Below, piece by piece: positions 44,656 to 55,184 of a stretch of DNA of 64,000 nt. The first letter of the stretch is position 1, and each line of letters starts with the position of its first letter. The position numbers were made by a program, and so were the translations under genes. The notes beneath the pieces were generated by a model. The model did no database searches. It was given only the letters and a program-made list of their open reading frames with translations, and was not told where the DNA came from. Source of the stretch: Streptococcus halichoeri (lineage in GTDB: Bacteria; Bacillota; Bacilli; Lactobacillales; Streptococcaceae); the NCBI RefSeq assembly GCF_009870755.1, contig NZ_WLZU01000001.1:118812-182811 (forward strand), in the 5' to 3' direction.

Positions 44656-47298
44656 ATGGAAAACAAGAATAAATTACTCTTAATTGACGGTTCTTCTGTC
44701 GCTTTTCGCGCCTTCTTTGCTCTCTACAATCAGATCGATCGTTTTCGCAATGCTTCTGGCCTACATACGAATGCTATCTATGGCTTTCATTTGATGTTGG
44801 ACCATATGCTCAAGCGGGTCCAGCCCACGCATGTCCTTGTGGCCTTTGATGCGGGTAAGACCACCTTTCGCACTGAGCTCTTTGCCGACTACAAGGCTGG
44901 CCGCGCCCAAACGCCGGATGAATTTCGCGAGCAGTTCCCCTATATCCGTGACATGCTGAGTGCGCGTGGGATTCCTTTTTATGAACTTGCCAATTATGAA
45001 GCCGATGATATTATTGGGACTTTGGATAAAATGGCTGAGCAGACAAAGACACCCTTTGATGTGACCATTGTCAGCGGTGATAAAGACTTAATCCAGCTGA
45101 CTGACGAGAATACTGTGGTTGAGATTTCTAAAAAGGGAGTGGCCGAATTTGAAGAATTCACGCCGGCCTACCTCATGGAGAAAATGGGGATCACACCCGA
45201 GCAATTCATCGACCTAAAAGCTCTCATGGGAGATAAGTCTGATAATATCCCAGGGGTCACTAAAATTGGCGAAAAAACGGGCCTCAAGCTCTTGCACGAG
45301 TATGGTAGCCTAGAAGGGATCTATGAGCAGCTCGATAGCTTTAAAGCCTCTAAAATGAAGGAAAACTTGCTAAAGGACAAGGAAGTGGCGTTCTTGTCCA
45401 AGAAGCTTGCGACCATTAACACCCAGATTCCCTTAACCATCAGCTTAGATGATTTGTATTTCACCGGTCCAGATGTAGACAGACTGGCTGCTTTTTATGA
45501 TGAGATGAACTTTGTCCAATTCAAAGCCGGCTTAGCCAAAGACTTGCCCCAACCAGCAAGGGCTCAAATCGACTATCAAGTGGTTACGACCTTAAGTGCT
45601 GAGCAATTTACCCAAGACACGGTGTATTATTTTGAAGTGTTGCGGGAAAATTACCATCGTGAAGCAATTATAGCCTTTGCCTGGGGGACAAAAGAGCAGA
45701 TTTTTGTGTCAAAAGACACCAGTCTTTTGACTTCGGACCTTTTTAAAACGGCGCTTAGTCAGCCGATTGCGACCTATGATTTTAAACGCAGCAAGGTGCT
45801 TTTGAGTCATCTGGGAGTGGATTTGCCTGCTGCAGCCTATGATGCGCGCCTGGCCAACTATCTCTTGTCCAATGTCGAAAACAATGAGATGGAGACGATT
45901 GCTCGCCTGCATACGGCAATTGATCTAGCCGCTGATGAGGAAGTCTACGGCAAGGGCGTAAAACGAGCAGTGCCTGCAGATGAGCAGCTCTTTGAGCATC
46001 TGGCCAGAAAGATTGCCGTCTTGGTAGCCAGTCAGCCCGTCATGCTAGATAAGCTCGCCGCTCACCAGCAAGAAGAGCTTTATTTTGGGATTGAGTTGCC
46101 CTTAGCCAATGTTCTAGCTAAGATGGAAATTGCAGGCATTAGTGTGAATAAGGCAACGCTTGAGCAGATGGCGCAGGAAAATCAGCTGGTGCTTGAGCAG
46201 CTAACCCAAGATATTTATGAGATGGCCGGTGAGCACTTCAATATTAATTCCCCTAAACAGCTGGGCAGTATCTTATTTGAAAAAATGCAGCTGCCGCTTG
46301 AGATGACCAAAAAGACCAAAACCGGCTACTCAACAGCAGTTGATGTTTTGGAGCGTCTGGCACCGATTGCACCAATCGTGGCCAAGATTCTTGATTACCG
46401 GCAAATCAGCAAACTGCAGTCGACCTATCTTATTGGCCTGCAAGATTACATCATGGCTGATGGTAAGATCCACACCCGCTATGTGCAAGATTTGACCCAG
46501 ACTGGTCGACTATCTAGTGTTGATCCGAATTTACAAAATATTCCCGTTCGCTTGGAACAAGGTCGCTTGATACGTAAGGCCTTTCAACCTTCTGATCCTA
46601 AGGCTGTCCTGTTAAGCTCAGACTATTCCCAGATTGAGCTGCGGGTCCTAGCTCACATCTCTGAGGATGCGCATCTGATTAAGGCTTTCCAAGACAATGC
46701 CGATATTCATACCGCAACAGCCATGCGTGTTTTTGGCATTGATAAACCAGAAGACGTCACGCCAAATGACCGCAGAAATGCTAAGGCAGTTAACTTTGGC
46801 ATTGTTTATGGCATTTCTGATTTTGGCCTGGCCAATAACCTAGGCATCAGCCGCAAGCAAGCTAAAGACTATATCACAACTTATTTCGAACGCTACCCGG
46901 GCATTAAAGATTACATGGATAATGTTGTACGCAAAGCCAAAGACAAAGGTTATGTCGAGACACTCTTTAAGCGGCGCCGTGAGTTGCCAGACATCAACTC
47001 GCGTAACTTTAACGTGCGCTCCTTTGCTGAGCGCACAGCCATTAACTCGCCCATCCAAGGCAGTGCCGCTGATATTTTGAAAATTGCCATGATTAATTTG
47101 GACAAAGCCCTGACAGAAGGTGGCTATGCTAGCCGTATGCTCTTGCAAGTCCATGATGAAATCGTCTTGGAAGTGCCAAATGATGAGCTGGCGCAGATTA
47201 AGAGTCTGGTCAAAGAAATCATGGAAGCTGCAGTGACTCTAGTTGTGCCCTTGCGTGCTGATGAAAATGCCGGCAAAACCTGGTATGAGGCTAAGTAG
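44656..47298 (+). CDS. polA: DNA polymerase I
   Basis: This 880-residue protein has an N-terminal 5'-3' exonuclease (LLLIDGSSVAFRAFFAL; NYEADDIIGTL; VSGDKDLIQL; GDKSDNIPGVTKIGEKT), a central 3'-5' exonuclease-like region and a C-terminal polymerase. The polymerase has DYSQIELRVLAHIS (motif A), RRNAKAVNFGIVYGISDFGLA (motif B) and QVHDEIVLEVP (motif C). The central region lacks clear exonuclease carboxylates, as in other Gram-positive PolA. It repairs DNA and removes RNA primers. The ATG at 44656 is preferred over an ATG 18 nt upstream, which lies inside the promoter. Confidence 0.95.
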   Translation: MENKNKLLLIDGSSVAFRAFFALYNQIDRFRNASGLHTNAIYGFHLMLDHMLKRVQPTHVLVAFDAGKTTFRTELFADYKAGRAQTPDEFREQFPYIRDMLSARGIPFYELANYEADDIIGTLDKMAEQTKTPFDVTIVSGDKDLIQLTDENTVVEISKKGVAEFEEFTPAYLMEKMGITPEQFIDLKALMGDKSDNIPGVTKIGEKTGLKLLHEYGSLEGIYEQLDSFKASKMKENLLKDKEVAFLSKKLATINTQIPLTISLDDLYFTGPDVDRLAAFYDEMNFVQFKAGLAKDLPQPARAQIDYQVVTTLSAEQFTQDTVYYFEVLRENYHREAIIAFAWGTKEQIFVSKDTSLLTSDLFKTALSQPIATYDFKRSKVLLSHLGVDLPAAAYDARLANYLLSNVENNEMETIARLHTAIDLAADEEVYGKGVKRAVPADEQLFEHLARKIAVLVASQPVMLDKLAAHQQEELYFGIELPLANVLAKMEIAGISVNKATLEQMAQENQLVLEQLTQDIYEMAGEHFNINSPKQLGSILFEKMQLPLEMTKKTKTGYSTAVDVLERLAPIAPIVAKILDYRQISKLQSTYLIGLQDYIMADGKIHTRYVQDLTQTGRLSSVDPNLQNIPVRLEQGRLIRKAFQPSDPKAVLLSSDYSQIELRVLAHISEDAHLIKAFQDNADIHTATAMRVFGIDKPEDVTPNDRRNAKAVNFGIVYGISDFGLANNLGISRKQAKDYITTYFERYPGIKDYMDNVVRKAKDKGYVETLFKRRRELPDINSRNFNVRSFAERTAINSPIQGSAADILKIAMINLDKALTEGGYASRMLLQVHDEIVLEVPNDELAQIKSLVKEIMEAAVTLVVPLRADENAGKTWYEAK

Positions 47299-47527
47299 AG
47301 AAAAGCCTGCTGCTACGTTAGCTTACAGGCAAGACCTGCCTTTAGCTCAGCTAGTTTTGGCCAGCTGGTCTAGCTGGCTGTTCTGGTTTGCTGGCTCAGT
47401 TAACACTGACTCAGCTAACTAAGCTTGCCCTGATTCAGCTAGTAGCTCAGCCTATTTCTGCCAGCGTGCTGCCTCCAGCTTGCCTGCTGTAGTTTTTGTA
47501 TTTGCAAAAAAGAAAAGAGGAAGTGAC

Positions 47528-47956
47528 ATGTATCAGTTTCACAATCCGAGCGATCAGCTCATCACAGATTACCTTCAAAAAGCGCGGCGTATCGCAGTGG
47601 TTGGCTTGTCCAACAGACCAGAAACCGCCTCTTATCAAGTGGCCCAATTTATGCAGAGTAAAGGCTATGAGATTATCCCGGTCAATCCCCGATTAGCGGG
47701 TCAAACTGTCCTTGGCCAAGTGGTTTATGCTCAGCTAACAGAGGTGCCTGAGCCCATTGATATTGTTGATGTTTTTCGACGCAGTGAGGCCCTACCTGAG
47801 GTAGCCAGGGCCTTTAGCCAAACAAAGGCCAAGGTCTTTTGGGCCCAATTAGGCCTGTTTAGTCAAGAGGCTGCCCAGTACTTGTCCCAGGCTAACCGCC
47901 ACGATGTGGTGATGGATAAATGCTTGAAGATCGAATATCTAAGACTATTAGGCTAA
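47528..47956 (+). CDS. CoA-binding protein (YccU-like)
   Basis: A 142-residue Rossmann-fold protein of the CoA_binding_2 family, with RRIAVVGLSNRPETASYQVAQFM near residue 20, EIIPVNPRLAGQTVLGQ near 50 and VMDKCLKIEYLRL at the end. It is probably a cytoplasmic nucleotide or CoA-binding protein; no reaction is known. GAGGAAG before 47528 selects this start. The polA / CoA-binding / perR order is the streptococcal one. Confidence 0.87.
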   Translation: MYQFHNPSDQLITDYLQKARRIAVVGLSNRPETASYQVAQFMQSKGYEIIPVNPRLAGQTVLGQVVYAQLTEVPEPIDIVDVFRRSEALPEVARAFSQTKAKVFWAQLGLFSQEAAQYLSQANRHDVVMDKCLKIEYLRLLG

Positions 47957-47977
47957 GGGTCTAGGCCCTTTGTTTTT
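47955..47977 (+). terminator. Short terminator after the CoA-binding gene
   Basis: AAGGG / CCCTT stem with a T-rich tail, overlapping the stop codon. Confidence 0.6.
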
Positions 47978-47992
47978 ACTGTGGCTCTGTGC

Positions 47993-47998
47993 TATAAT
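47993..47998 (+). promoter_or_regulatory. Extended -10 promoter of perR
   Basis: TGCTATAAT, 22 nt before the ATG. No PerR box was recognised. Confidence 0.6.
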
Positions 47999-48020
47999 GA
48001 AAAAAGATTGGAGATCGCTT

Positions 48021-48479
48021 ATGGACATTCATTCACATCAGCAAGCTCTAGATGCCTATGAAAATGTCTTGGAGCATCTAAGAGAAAAGCATATTCGCAT
48101 AACGCAGACGCGCAAGGCAATCATCTCCTATATGGTGCATTCAACTGAGCATCCCAGTGCGGATAAGATTTATAAAGATTTAAAAGATGACTACCCCAAC
48201 ATGAGTTTGGCAACAGTTTATAATAATTTGAAGGTGCTCGTTGATGAAGGGTTTGTCACTGAAATCAAGATTAGCAATGATTTGACAACCTATTATGATT
48301 TCATGGGGCATCAGCATGTCAACATTGTCTGTGAAGTCTGTGGACAAATTGCGGACTTTATGGACGTTGATGTTATGGATGTGGCCAAAGAAGCCCACGA
48401 CCAAACTGGCTACCGGGTCAACCGGATTCCTCTGGTTGCCTATGGTATTTGCCCTAAGTGCCAGGCTAAGGGGTATTAA
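48021..48479 (+). CDS. perR: PerR, peroxide-responsive Fur-family repressor
   Basis: This 152-residue protein starts MDIHSHQQALDAYENVLEHLREKHIRITQTRKAI. It has a winged-helix domain with NMSLATVYNNLKVLVDEGFV (recognition helix), HQHVNIVCEVCGQ with the first Cys pair, and CPKC with the second for structural zinc. The regulatory metal site uses His and Asp residues whose oxidation by peroxide releases DNA. GGAGATCGC precedes the ATG at 48021; a longer frame upstream is not used. It controls peroxide defence and metal genes. Confidence 0.95.
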   Translation: MDIHSHQQALDAYENVLEHLREKHIRITQTRKAIISYMVHSTEHPSADKIYKDLKDDYPNMSLATVYNNLKVLVDEGFVTEIKISNDLTTYYDFMGHQHVNIVCEVCGQIADFMDVDVMDVAKEAHDQTGYRVNRIPLVAYGICPKCQAKGY

Positions 48480-48486
48480 CCCTATC

Positions 48487-48523
48487 AAAAAACTTGATCG
48501 CAAGGACTGCGACCAAGTTTTTT
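48487..48523. terminator. Bidirectional terminator between perR and the DUF975 gene
   Basis: AAAAAACTTGATCGCA / TGCGACCAAGTTTTTT inverted repeat with T runs on both strands. Confidence 0.9.
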
Positions 48524-48583
48524 AGTATTTGCTCAGGCTAGAAAAGCGTGCGTGAATCCGGCCTCTAAATGCCCCGAAAGCCT

Positions 48584-49366
48584 TTAGCTAGCAGCTCGGC
48601 TTTCTTCTAGAAGGTTTTGGTAAAAAATCGCTGTGCTGGTCAGATAGTAAGGCAAGACATAGAAGTAGAGAATGCCAAAGCTTAAAAAGACGAGCACAAA
48701 CCAACCAATAAAGCTCAATTGAAAGAGGAAAAAGCGCCATTTGTGTCCCTTCATTAGGCTTTTGCTGGCTTGGATGACAGCTAGCGGACTTTGGTAGTGA
48801 CTTGTCCTTATCTGATCATAAAAAAGGTATTCACTCATGCTATAAGACAGCTCCTTGATGATCCGTACGCCAAGGCCAATCAGGCTTAAAATAATCCCCG
48901 CAATCAAGAGGCTATTAGCATCATAGGCCAAGCCCTCAAAGTTTTTGCCATACAAGAGGGGATAAATGCCAAAAAGAACAAGCGTCAAACCAACCATTAG
49001 TAGCAAGGACCAGACAGCCAATAAGAGAAATTTAACCACCTCTAGCGCTAGTAAGTGCCAAACATAAGGGCGCGTCAAAGCAATGATATTATCACCGTGA
49101 CGGATGGTGGTTTTTCGTTTACGAATGACCTCTAACATGGTAAAGGTGGCCGAGCAGGTCAGATAAAAGGTTAGCACTCTTAATAAAATCGGAAAGTAGG
49201 AAACCCCAGCCGAGATAGAGATGTTTTGTTCGACCAGGTACTTTTGGTGAACTTGGATTGTAAAGGAAAATAAGCCAAGCAAAATGGGGGCAAGAAAGAG
49301 GATAAATTTGCCAGGCAAGTGCTTGAGGGTTTCTTTTGCATTTTGTTTTATTACTTTTATCGTCAT
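48584..49366 (-). CDS. DUF975-family membrane protein
   Basis: A 260-residue polytopic membrane protein with about six hydrophobic segments, starting MTIKVIKQNAKETLKHLPGKFILFL. The ELSYSMSEYLFYDQI stretch and the repeated helical pairs match the DUF975 family, whose function is unknown. AAAGGAG 8 nt before 49366 selects this start over an open frame 129 nt longer. A TATAAT box on the minus strand (49386-49391) is 20 nt upstream. It converges on perR. Confidence 0.85.
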   Translation of the reverse strand: MTIKVIKQNAKETLKHLPGKFILFLAPILLGLFSFTIQVHQKYLVEQNISISAGVSYFPILLRVLTFYLTCSATFTMLEVIRKRKTTIRHGDNIIALTRPYVWHLLALEVVKFLLLAVWSLLLMVGLTLVLFGIYPLLYGKNFEGLAYDANSLLIAGIILSLIGLGVRIIKELSYSMSEYLFYDQIRTSHYQSPLAVIQASKSLMKGHKWRFFLFQLSFIGWFVLVFLSFGILYFYVLPYYLTSTAIFYQNLLEESRAAS

Positions 49367-49391
49367 GGAAAAACTCCTTTGCCATATTATA

Positions 49392-49887
49392 GCATAGTTA
49401 CAGCAGGCTTGAAAAGCTTCAAAAAACCAGGTCAGAATGACTCCTAGAGGCTGCTTAGGACCATTGTGAGCCTTTTTATAAACTCCCGTTGCCAAGTAGG
49501 CTTTATAGCAAGTTCGCTGGGTCTAGCAAAGGCAAGCCTCTCAAAAATAGAACCAAAGCAAAAACACAACCTGTAACAATGCTTAGAAAAAACCCAATCC
49601 CAGAAAATGGCCACATTTTTAGTAAAATACTGGTGACCAGACGAATGCGACTCTGAAACATACTGATAAATAGACGAGATTTGGCTCGAAGAAGTGCTCT
49701 GTTTGGCAAAATCGCTGAGCAGTTTTTTGCATTGCGAATCAGCTAGGTCTTTTAGGTTAATAGGGTGTTTATACTGCGCTTTTAAAAATTTGTGTTAGGT
49801 TTAAATTTTAGTGGCCCTCTTAAAAAATGTTCTTTCATTCCCTTTCTGAAAAAGGTAATTTAAGATTTAATTTCAAAAGGAGGAATG
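49392..49887. other. Intergenic region without a supported gene
   Basis: A minus-strand frame of 68 codons starts at TTG without a ribosome site and is not credible. The right part (from 49790) is A+T-rich and probably holds the promoter of the small peptide gene. Confidence 0.4.
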
Positions 49888-50031
49888 ATGAATACAGAAT
49901 TACTACTGTTACACGCCCTATTTGAAATGGGCACCGTAACTGATGTGCAAGCACAAGTTGATAAAAACCAAAGCGTTTGGGGCTTTAGTGATGATTGGCA
50001 GCCAGAAAGAGCAGATCGTCCGACAGATTAA
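49888..50031 (+). CDS. 47-aa acidic peptide of unknown function
   Basis: The ATG at 49888 (or 49885) follows a strong AAAGGAGG. The peptide begins MNTELLLLHALFEMG and ends in an acidic stretch with two Trp (VWGFSDDWQPE). The Leu-rich start is too short for a typical signal peptide. It lies 127 nt before the SpyA-like toxin gene on the same strand with no strong terminator between. It might be co-expressed with the toxin, for example as a leader or inhibitor; that is speculation. Confidence 0.55.
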   Translation: MNTELLLLHALFEMGTVTDVQAQVDKNQSVWGFSDDWQPERADRPTD

Positions 50032-50158
50032 GGTGTGGTGTTACTCACACCCTGTCAACAGTCACCCCAAAAGTAAGCAAAAAAAAGCTTAGCTTACCAC
50101 TTGGTAGTACCTGCTAAAGCCATTGTGGAAGGTCAAAGATATATAAAAGGATAAAGAG

Positions 50159-50911
50159 ATGAAGAAAAAAGTATGCCAACTAGTGCTTGCTCTCGGTTTG
50201 CTAAGTGCATTAGTTGTTGGTCAGCCCTATAGTTTGGCTAATGGTCCCTATGATGAAACCGAGTCAGTAGTATTTGAGGGAGATAAGACCTATTTTAAAT
50301 TCCTAGATTCTGATGTTACCAATACAATCATTAATGACCGCTGGTCAGGCAAGATTCACTTTACAGAAGATGAAAAAGTGATGATGAAGGCTTATACTTA
50401 TAACCAAGCAACGCCAATCAATACCAGTATTGACCAGGTTAAAGGGAATATTCAACAATTATCACCTGAGCTGCAGCAGGCCGTCAGGCTCTTAGATCAA
50501 GCTACTCATAAGTTAGTGATCCCCTGGAATATTATTATTTATCGTTATGTTTATGAGGATTTCCTATTGGATTTAGGGCTCACGCGGGATGACTTAGCAA
50601 AATATTATAAGAATGGGCAGTTCGACCCAGAAGTGCTTAATAAGATTAAGGCTGGTACTTCATATCTCAAGTATAGTTTTATGAGCACCACAGCGATGCA
50701 AAATGCCGCCATGCCTCATAGGCCGGTTGAACTCCGCATTCGCGTTAGCCAGGGCGCCAAGGCTGCCTATGTTGCCCCCTACTCCTTTTACCCCTATGAG
50801 CTGGAACTCTTACTACCAAGACAGAGTGAGTTAGAGGTAATCGGCGCAACCTTATCAGCTGATAAGAAACGGCTTAATATTGAAACCAGCCTTAAAGGCA
50901 GCCTGGAATAG
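50159..50911 (+). CDS. spyA: SpyA-like secreted ADP-ribosyltransferase
   Basis: A 250-residue protein with a signal peptide (1-28, LVLALGLLSALVVG). The mono-ADP-ribosyltransferase fold has the conserved Arg in IIIYRYVYEDF (near residue 125), the STS-like motif YSFMSTTA (near 173; Thr replaces the second Ser) and the biglutamate ExE in YPYELELLLPR (near 215). ExE rather than QxE predicts arginine as acceptor, as in S. pyogenes SpyA, which modifies host cytoskeletal proteins. The ATG follows AAAGGATAAAGAG. Secretion and host-directed action are inferred from the family. Confidence 0.85.
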   Translation: MKKKVCQLVLALGLLSALVVGQPYSLANGPYDETESVVFEGDKTYFKFLDSDVTNTIINDRWSGKIHFTEDEKVMMKAYTYNQATPINTSIDQVKGNIQQLSPELQQAVRLLDQATHKLVIPWNIIIYRYVYEDFLLDLGLTRDDLAKYYKNGQFDPEVLNKIKAGTSYLKYSFMSTTAMQNAAMPHRPVELRIRVSQGAKAAYVAPYSFYPYELELLLPRQSELEVIGATLSADKKRLNIETSLKGSLE

Positions 50912-52490
<1,579 letters not shown>

Positions 52491-52748
52491 GTCTTACCAA
52501 GACCACTGCCATTAAAAACCAGCCTTGCTTGTGACTCTCTAGTGAACCTGCATTTGGACTGGTCCTGGCAGTCTGCCCTTATCTGTCTGGCTATGTCCGC
52601 TGTTGCGACTGCCAGGCTGATTGCTGGCGCTAGCTACCTGTTGACTTCGGCTGCTACTGTGATTCTGGTGGAGCTGATTGTGTCCGCTGTTGCTAATGTC
52701 AGACTACTTTAACAGCCATCAGAAACCTCAAAGAAATCAGAAATCATC

Positions 52749-52781
52749 AAGGAGCCATCTCAGAAGATCTGGCTTCTTTTT
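52749..52781 (+). terminator. Terminator, probably of tgt
   Basis: AAGGAGCC / GGCTTCTT stem followed by T residues, 260 nt after tgt. The region before it (52491-52748) has GTCCGCTGTTGC-like repeats and no gene. Confidence 0.65.
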
Positions 52782-52791
52782 GTCTATCATC

Positions 52792-52846
52792 TTTGTTAAC
52801 CTTTGTGAAAAATCAAGTTGACAAACAAGCCCAACTCCATTAGACT
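52792..52846 (+). promoter_or_regulatory. BirA operator overlapping the bioY promoter
   Basis: TTTGTTAAC-N16-GTTGACAAA (52792-52825) matches the Firmicute BirA box. Its right arm contains TTGACA (52818-52823), which is followed after 17 nt by TAGACT (52841-52846). Biotin-loaded BirA should block transcription. The leader to bioY is about 145 nt. Confidence 0.7.
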
Positions 52847-52999
52847 AAAAAAAAGACGGCAAGAGCTAGCATCCCAAAGCGCTCTGCGCGCTCCTTTGTT
52901 AAAAAGCCTACCCAGGTTTTATCGGAGTCAAGCTCTGTTTGGGACCCTAGCATCAGCATGCCGCTTATTGTTTATGATGTTTTTATGATGGAGGATGAT

Positions 53000-53533
53000 A
53001 TGTTTACCACGCGTGATGTAGCCAAAATAGCTATGATGACAGCTCTAATCAGTGTTTTAGGCCTGATTCCGGCCATTCCCCTAGGTTTTATTCCAGTGCC
53101 TCTGGTGCTGCAAAACCTTGGGGTTATGCTTGCTGCTTTGCTTTTAGGTGGCCGCAAAGGCAGTCTAACCATTATCTTGACCCTGCTCATCGGATGCTTT
53201 ATTCCGATTTTTTCTGGTCACACCACGACCCTGCCGCTTTTAGTCGGTCCAACTGCAGGCTATGTTCTGGCATGGCTCTTGGTGCCTTTGACCTTTGAGG
53301 GCTTAACCCTGCTAGCGCCAGCTAGTGGCTTTGGTCGGACCTTTGGCTATATCTGGCTGAGCGGCGTTTTGCTAGTGGATGTGCTCGGAGCAGTCTGGCT
53401 GGCAGGCCATCTAGGGATGCCCCTAGACAAGGCCCTAGTCGCTAACCTCGCCTTTGTGCCTGGCGATACTATCAAGGCCCTCTTAGCGACCCTTATCGCC
53501 CAAAGACAAGCCAAGCTAGGTGGTTCTTTCTAG
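53000..53533 (+). CDS. bioY: BioY, biotin transporter S component
   Basis: This 177-residue protein has about six membrane helices and BioY-type sequence: IPLGFIPVPLVLQNLGVMLAALLLG near residue 27, LLVGPTAGYVLAWLL near 80 and FVPGDTIKALLATLIA near 155. It captures biotin and works with an ECF energy-coupling module. GGAGGATGAT directly before 53000 selects this ATG over upstream in-frame ones. Biotin control is supported by the upstream BirA box. Confidence 0.93.
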   Translation: MFTTRDVAKIAMMTALISVLGLIPAIPLGFIPVPLVLQNLGVMLAALLLGGRKGSLTIILTLLIGCFIPIFSGHTTTLPLLVGPTAGYVLAWLLVPLTFEGLTLLAPASGFGRTFGYIWLSGVLLVDVLGAVWLAGHLGMPLDKALVANLAFVPGDTIKALLATLIAQRQAKLGGSF

Positions 53534-53608
53534 GAGCTTGCCCCTCTCTCAAGCACTCCCTTCCACTTGCTTTTAGCCGCCACCCCAGCGCCTTTTTGCT
53601 ATTTTTGC

Positions 53609-53614
53609 TATAAT
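53609..53614 (+). promoter_or_regulatory. Extended -10 promoter of the MBL hydrolase gene
   Basis: TGCTATAAT, 25 nt before the start codon; AAAGGAG lies between. Confidence 0.6.
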
Positions 53615-53638
53615 AGAAGGTAAAAGGAGCGTGCAATT

Positions 53639-54415
53639 ATGAAATTAACAACCTTAGGATCTTGGGGTGGCTATCCCTATCAAGATGGCGGAACCACCTC
53701 GTATTTAATCACTGGGCACGACGGTTTTCACCTGCTTATGGATGCGGGTAGCCGTGCCTTAACCGAATTAGAAAAGGAAATCAGCCCCCTGGACCTGGAT
53801 GCTGTCATTATTACCCACTATCATCCAGACCATGTCGCTGATTTAGGTGTGCTGCGCCACTATCGCCAGCTCTACCCTAAGCACCTGTGGCAGCCCAAAG
53901 TCCTGCCCATCTATGGTCATGATGCCGACCAGCATGAGTTTGCCAAATTAACCATGCCAGAAGTCTCAGAAGGCCGTGCTTACAATGTCAACGGCACAGA
54001 GACTATCGGACCGTTTGAGATTACCTTTATCAAGACAGTCCATCCGGTGGTCTGCTATGCTTTGCGGATTGTTGAGCGAGCAACGGGTCAGGTCTTGGTC
54101 TTTACTGGCGACACGGGTTATTTTGCTGAGCTGGCTGATTTTGCGCGCGGTGCGGACCTCTTTTTGGCGGACGTTTATTTTTATGAGGATGTGGCTAACC
54201 ATCCTGCCCACCTCTCCTCCAAAGAAGCAGGGCTAATTGCTAAGGCTGCTGGGGTTGGTAAGCTAGTCTTGACCCATGTACCGCCTGTCCCACCGCAAGG
54301 GATTGACCCTAAAAAGCACCTGGAGGTTTTACAGCAAGAGGCAACAAAGTATGCGGCCGGGATTCCGGTGGAGCTGTCCTTACCGCATCAAAGCCGTGAG
54401 GTAGGTAGTAAGTAG
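53639..54415 (+). CDS. Metallo-beta-lactamase-fold hydrolase
   Basis: A 258-residue cytoplasmic protein with the metal motif THYHPDHVAD (near residue 59), later ligands in VHPVVCYAL and VFTGDTGYF, and LVLTHVPPVPPQG at the end. The layout matches YhfI-like hydrolases related to RNase Z and ElaC without their tRNA-binding arm. The substrate is unknown. The stop codon overlaps the tadA GTG start by one base, so the two are coupled. Confidence 0.85.
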   Translation: MKLTTLGSWGGYPYQDGGTTSYLITGHDGFHLLMDAGSRALTELEKEISPLDLDAVIITHYHPDHVADLGVLRHYRQLYPKHLWQPKVLPIYGHDADQHEFAKLTMPEVSEGRAYNVNGTETIGPFEITFIKTVHPVVCYALRIVERATGQVLVFTGDTGYFAELADFARGADLFLADVYFYEDVANHPAHLSSKEAGLIAKAAGVGKLVLTHVPPVPPQGIDPKKHLEVLQQEATKYAAGIPVELSLPHQSREVGSK

Positions 54416-54945
54416 TGAGGGAATATAGCCAAGCAGAAAAGATAGCCTTTATGCGAGAGGCACTCAAGGAAGCGGAGAAATCCTTGGCCCAAGCCGAGAT
54501 TCCGATTGGCTGTGTTATTGTCAAGGATGGCCAGATTATTGGTCGCGGGCATAATGCCAGAGAAGAGCTTAACCAAGCCATAATGCATGCCGAAATGATG
54601 GCCATCAGTGAGGCCAATGCGGCTGTTGGCAACTGGCGCTTGCTGGATACCACCTTGTTTGTGACGATTGAACCCTGTGTCATGTGTAGTGGGGCGATTG
54701 GGCTGGCTCGCATCCCCCAGGTCATCTACGGAGCTGCCAACCAAAAATTTGGCGGGGCGCAGAGTCTGTATCAGATCTTGACAGATCAGCGCTTGAATCA
54801 TCGCGTTGCCGTTGAAAGCCAGCTCCTAGCAGAGGAGTGTGCCGCCTTGTTGCAAAGCTTTTTCCGGCAGCGCCGATTGGCCCATCAGACAAAAGCAAAA
54901 AAACCAAGCTCAGACCAGCAAGAGCAGCCTGCTGCGGACAGGTAA
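54415..54945 (+). CDS. tadA: TadA, tRNA-specific adenosine deaminase
   Basis: This 176-residue deaminase starts with GTG overlapping the previous stop codon. The zinc and catalytic motifs are MHAEMMAI (HAE, near residue 57) and PCVMCSGAI (PCxxC, near 87). It converts the wobble adenosine of tRNA-Arg(ACG) to inosine. The last ~25 residues are a polar tail not needed for the fold. It ends before a strong bidirectional terminator. Confidence 0.94.
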   Translation: MREYSQAEKIAFMREALKEAEKSLAQAEIPIGCVIVKDGQIIGRGHNAREELNQAIMHAEMMAISEANAAVGNWRLLDTTLFVTIEPCVMCSGAIGLARIPQVIYGAANQKFGGAQSLYQILTDQRLNHRVAVESQLLAEECAALLQSFFRQRRLAHQTKAKKPSSDQQEQPAADR

Positions 54946-55020
54946 GCAGGAGTAGAAGCAGTGGTCCAGCCTTAGCTAGCCAACTAGCTAAGGTAAGAGC
55001 CGCAAAGGCGAGTGAGGACA

Positions 55021-55059
55021 AAAAAGCAGCCAAGCACTTGATCGTGCTTGGCTGCTTTT
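55021..55059. terminator. Bidirectional terminator between tadA and M-like gene 4
   Basis: AAAAGCAGCCAAGCAC / GTGCTTGGCTGCTTTT perfect stem with T runs on both strands. Confidence 0.95.
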
Positions 55060-55184
55060 GCATATTTGCATGAAATTAGGTATGGTTGCGGAAGTCTAGG
55101 AGAGAGACTAGCTCCGGTTTTAAACTATTTTAGTCTGATAGAAGACTCTGGCAGCACTAGGATTGACTAGCACGGAAAAAGGGG

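Noticed and set aside
49503..49709. Minus-strand 68-codon frame with a hydrophobic segment
   Set aside because: It starts at TTG with no ribosome site and has no recognisable family; most likely chance.
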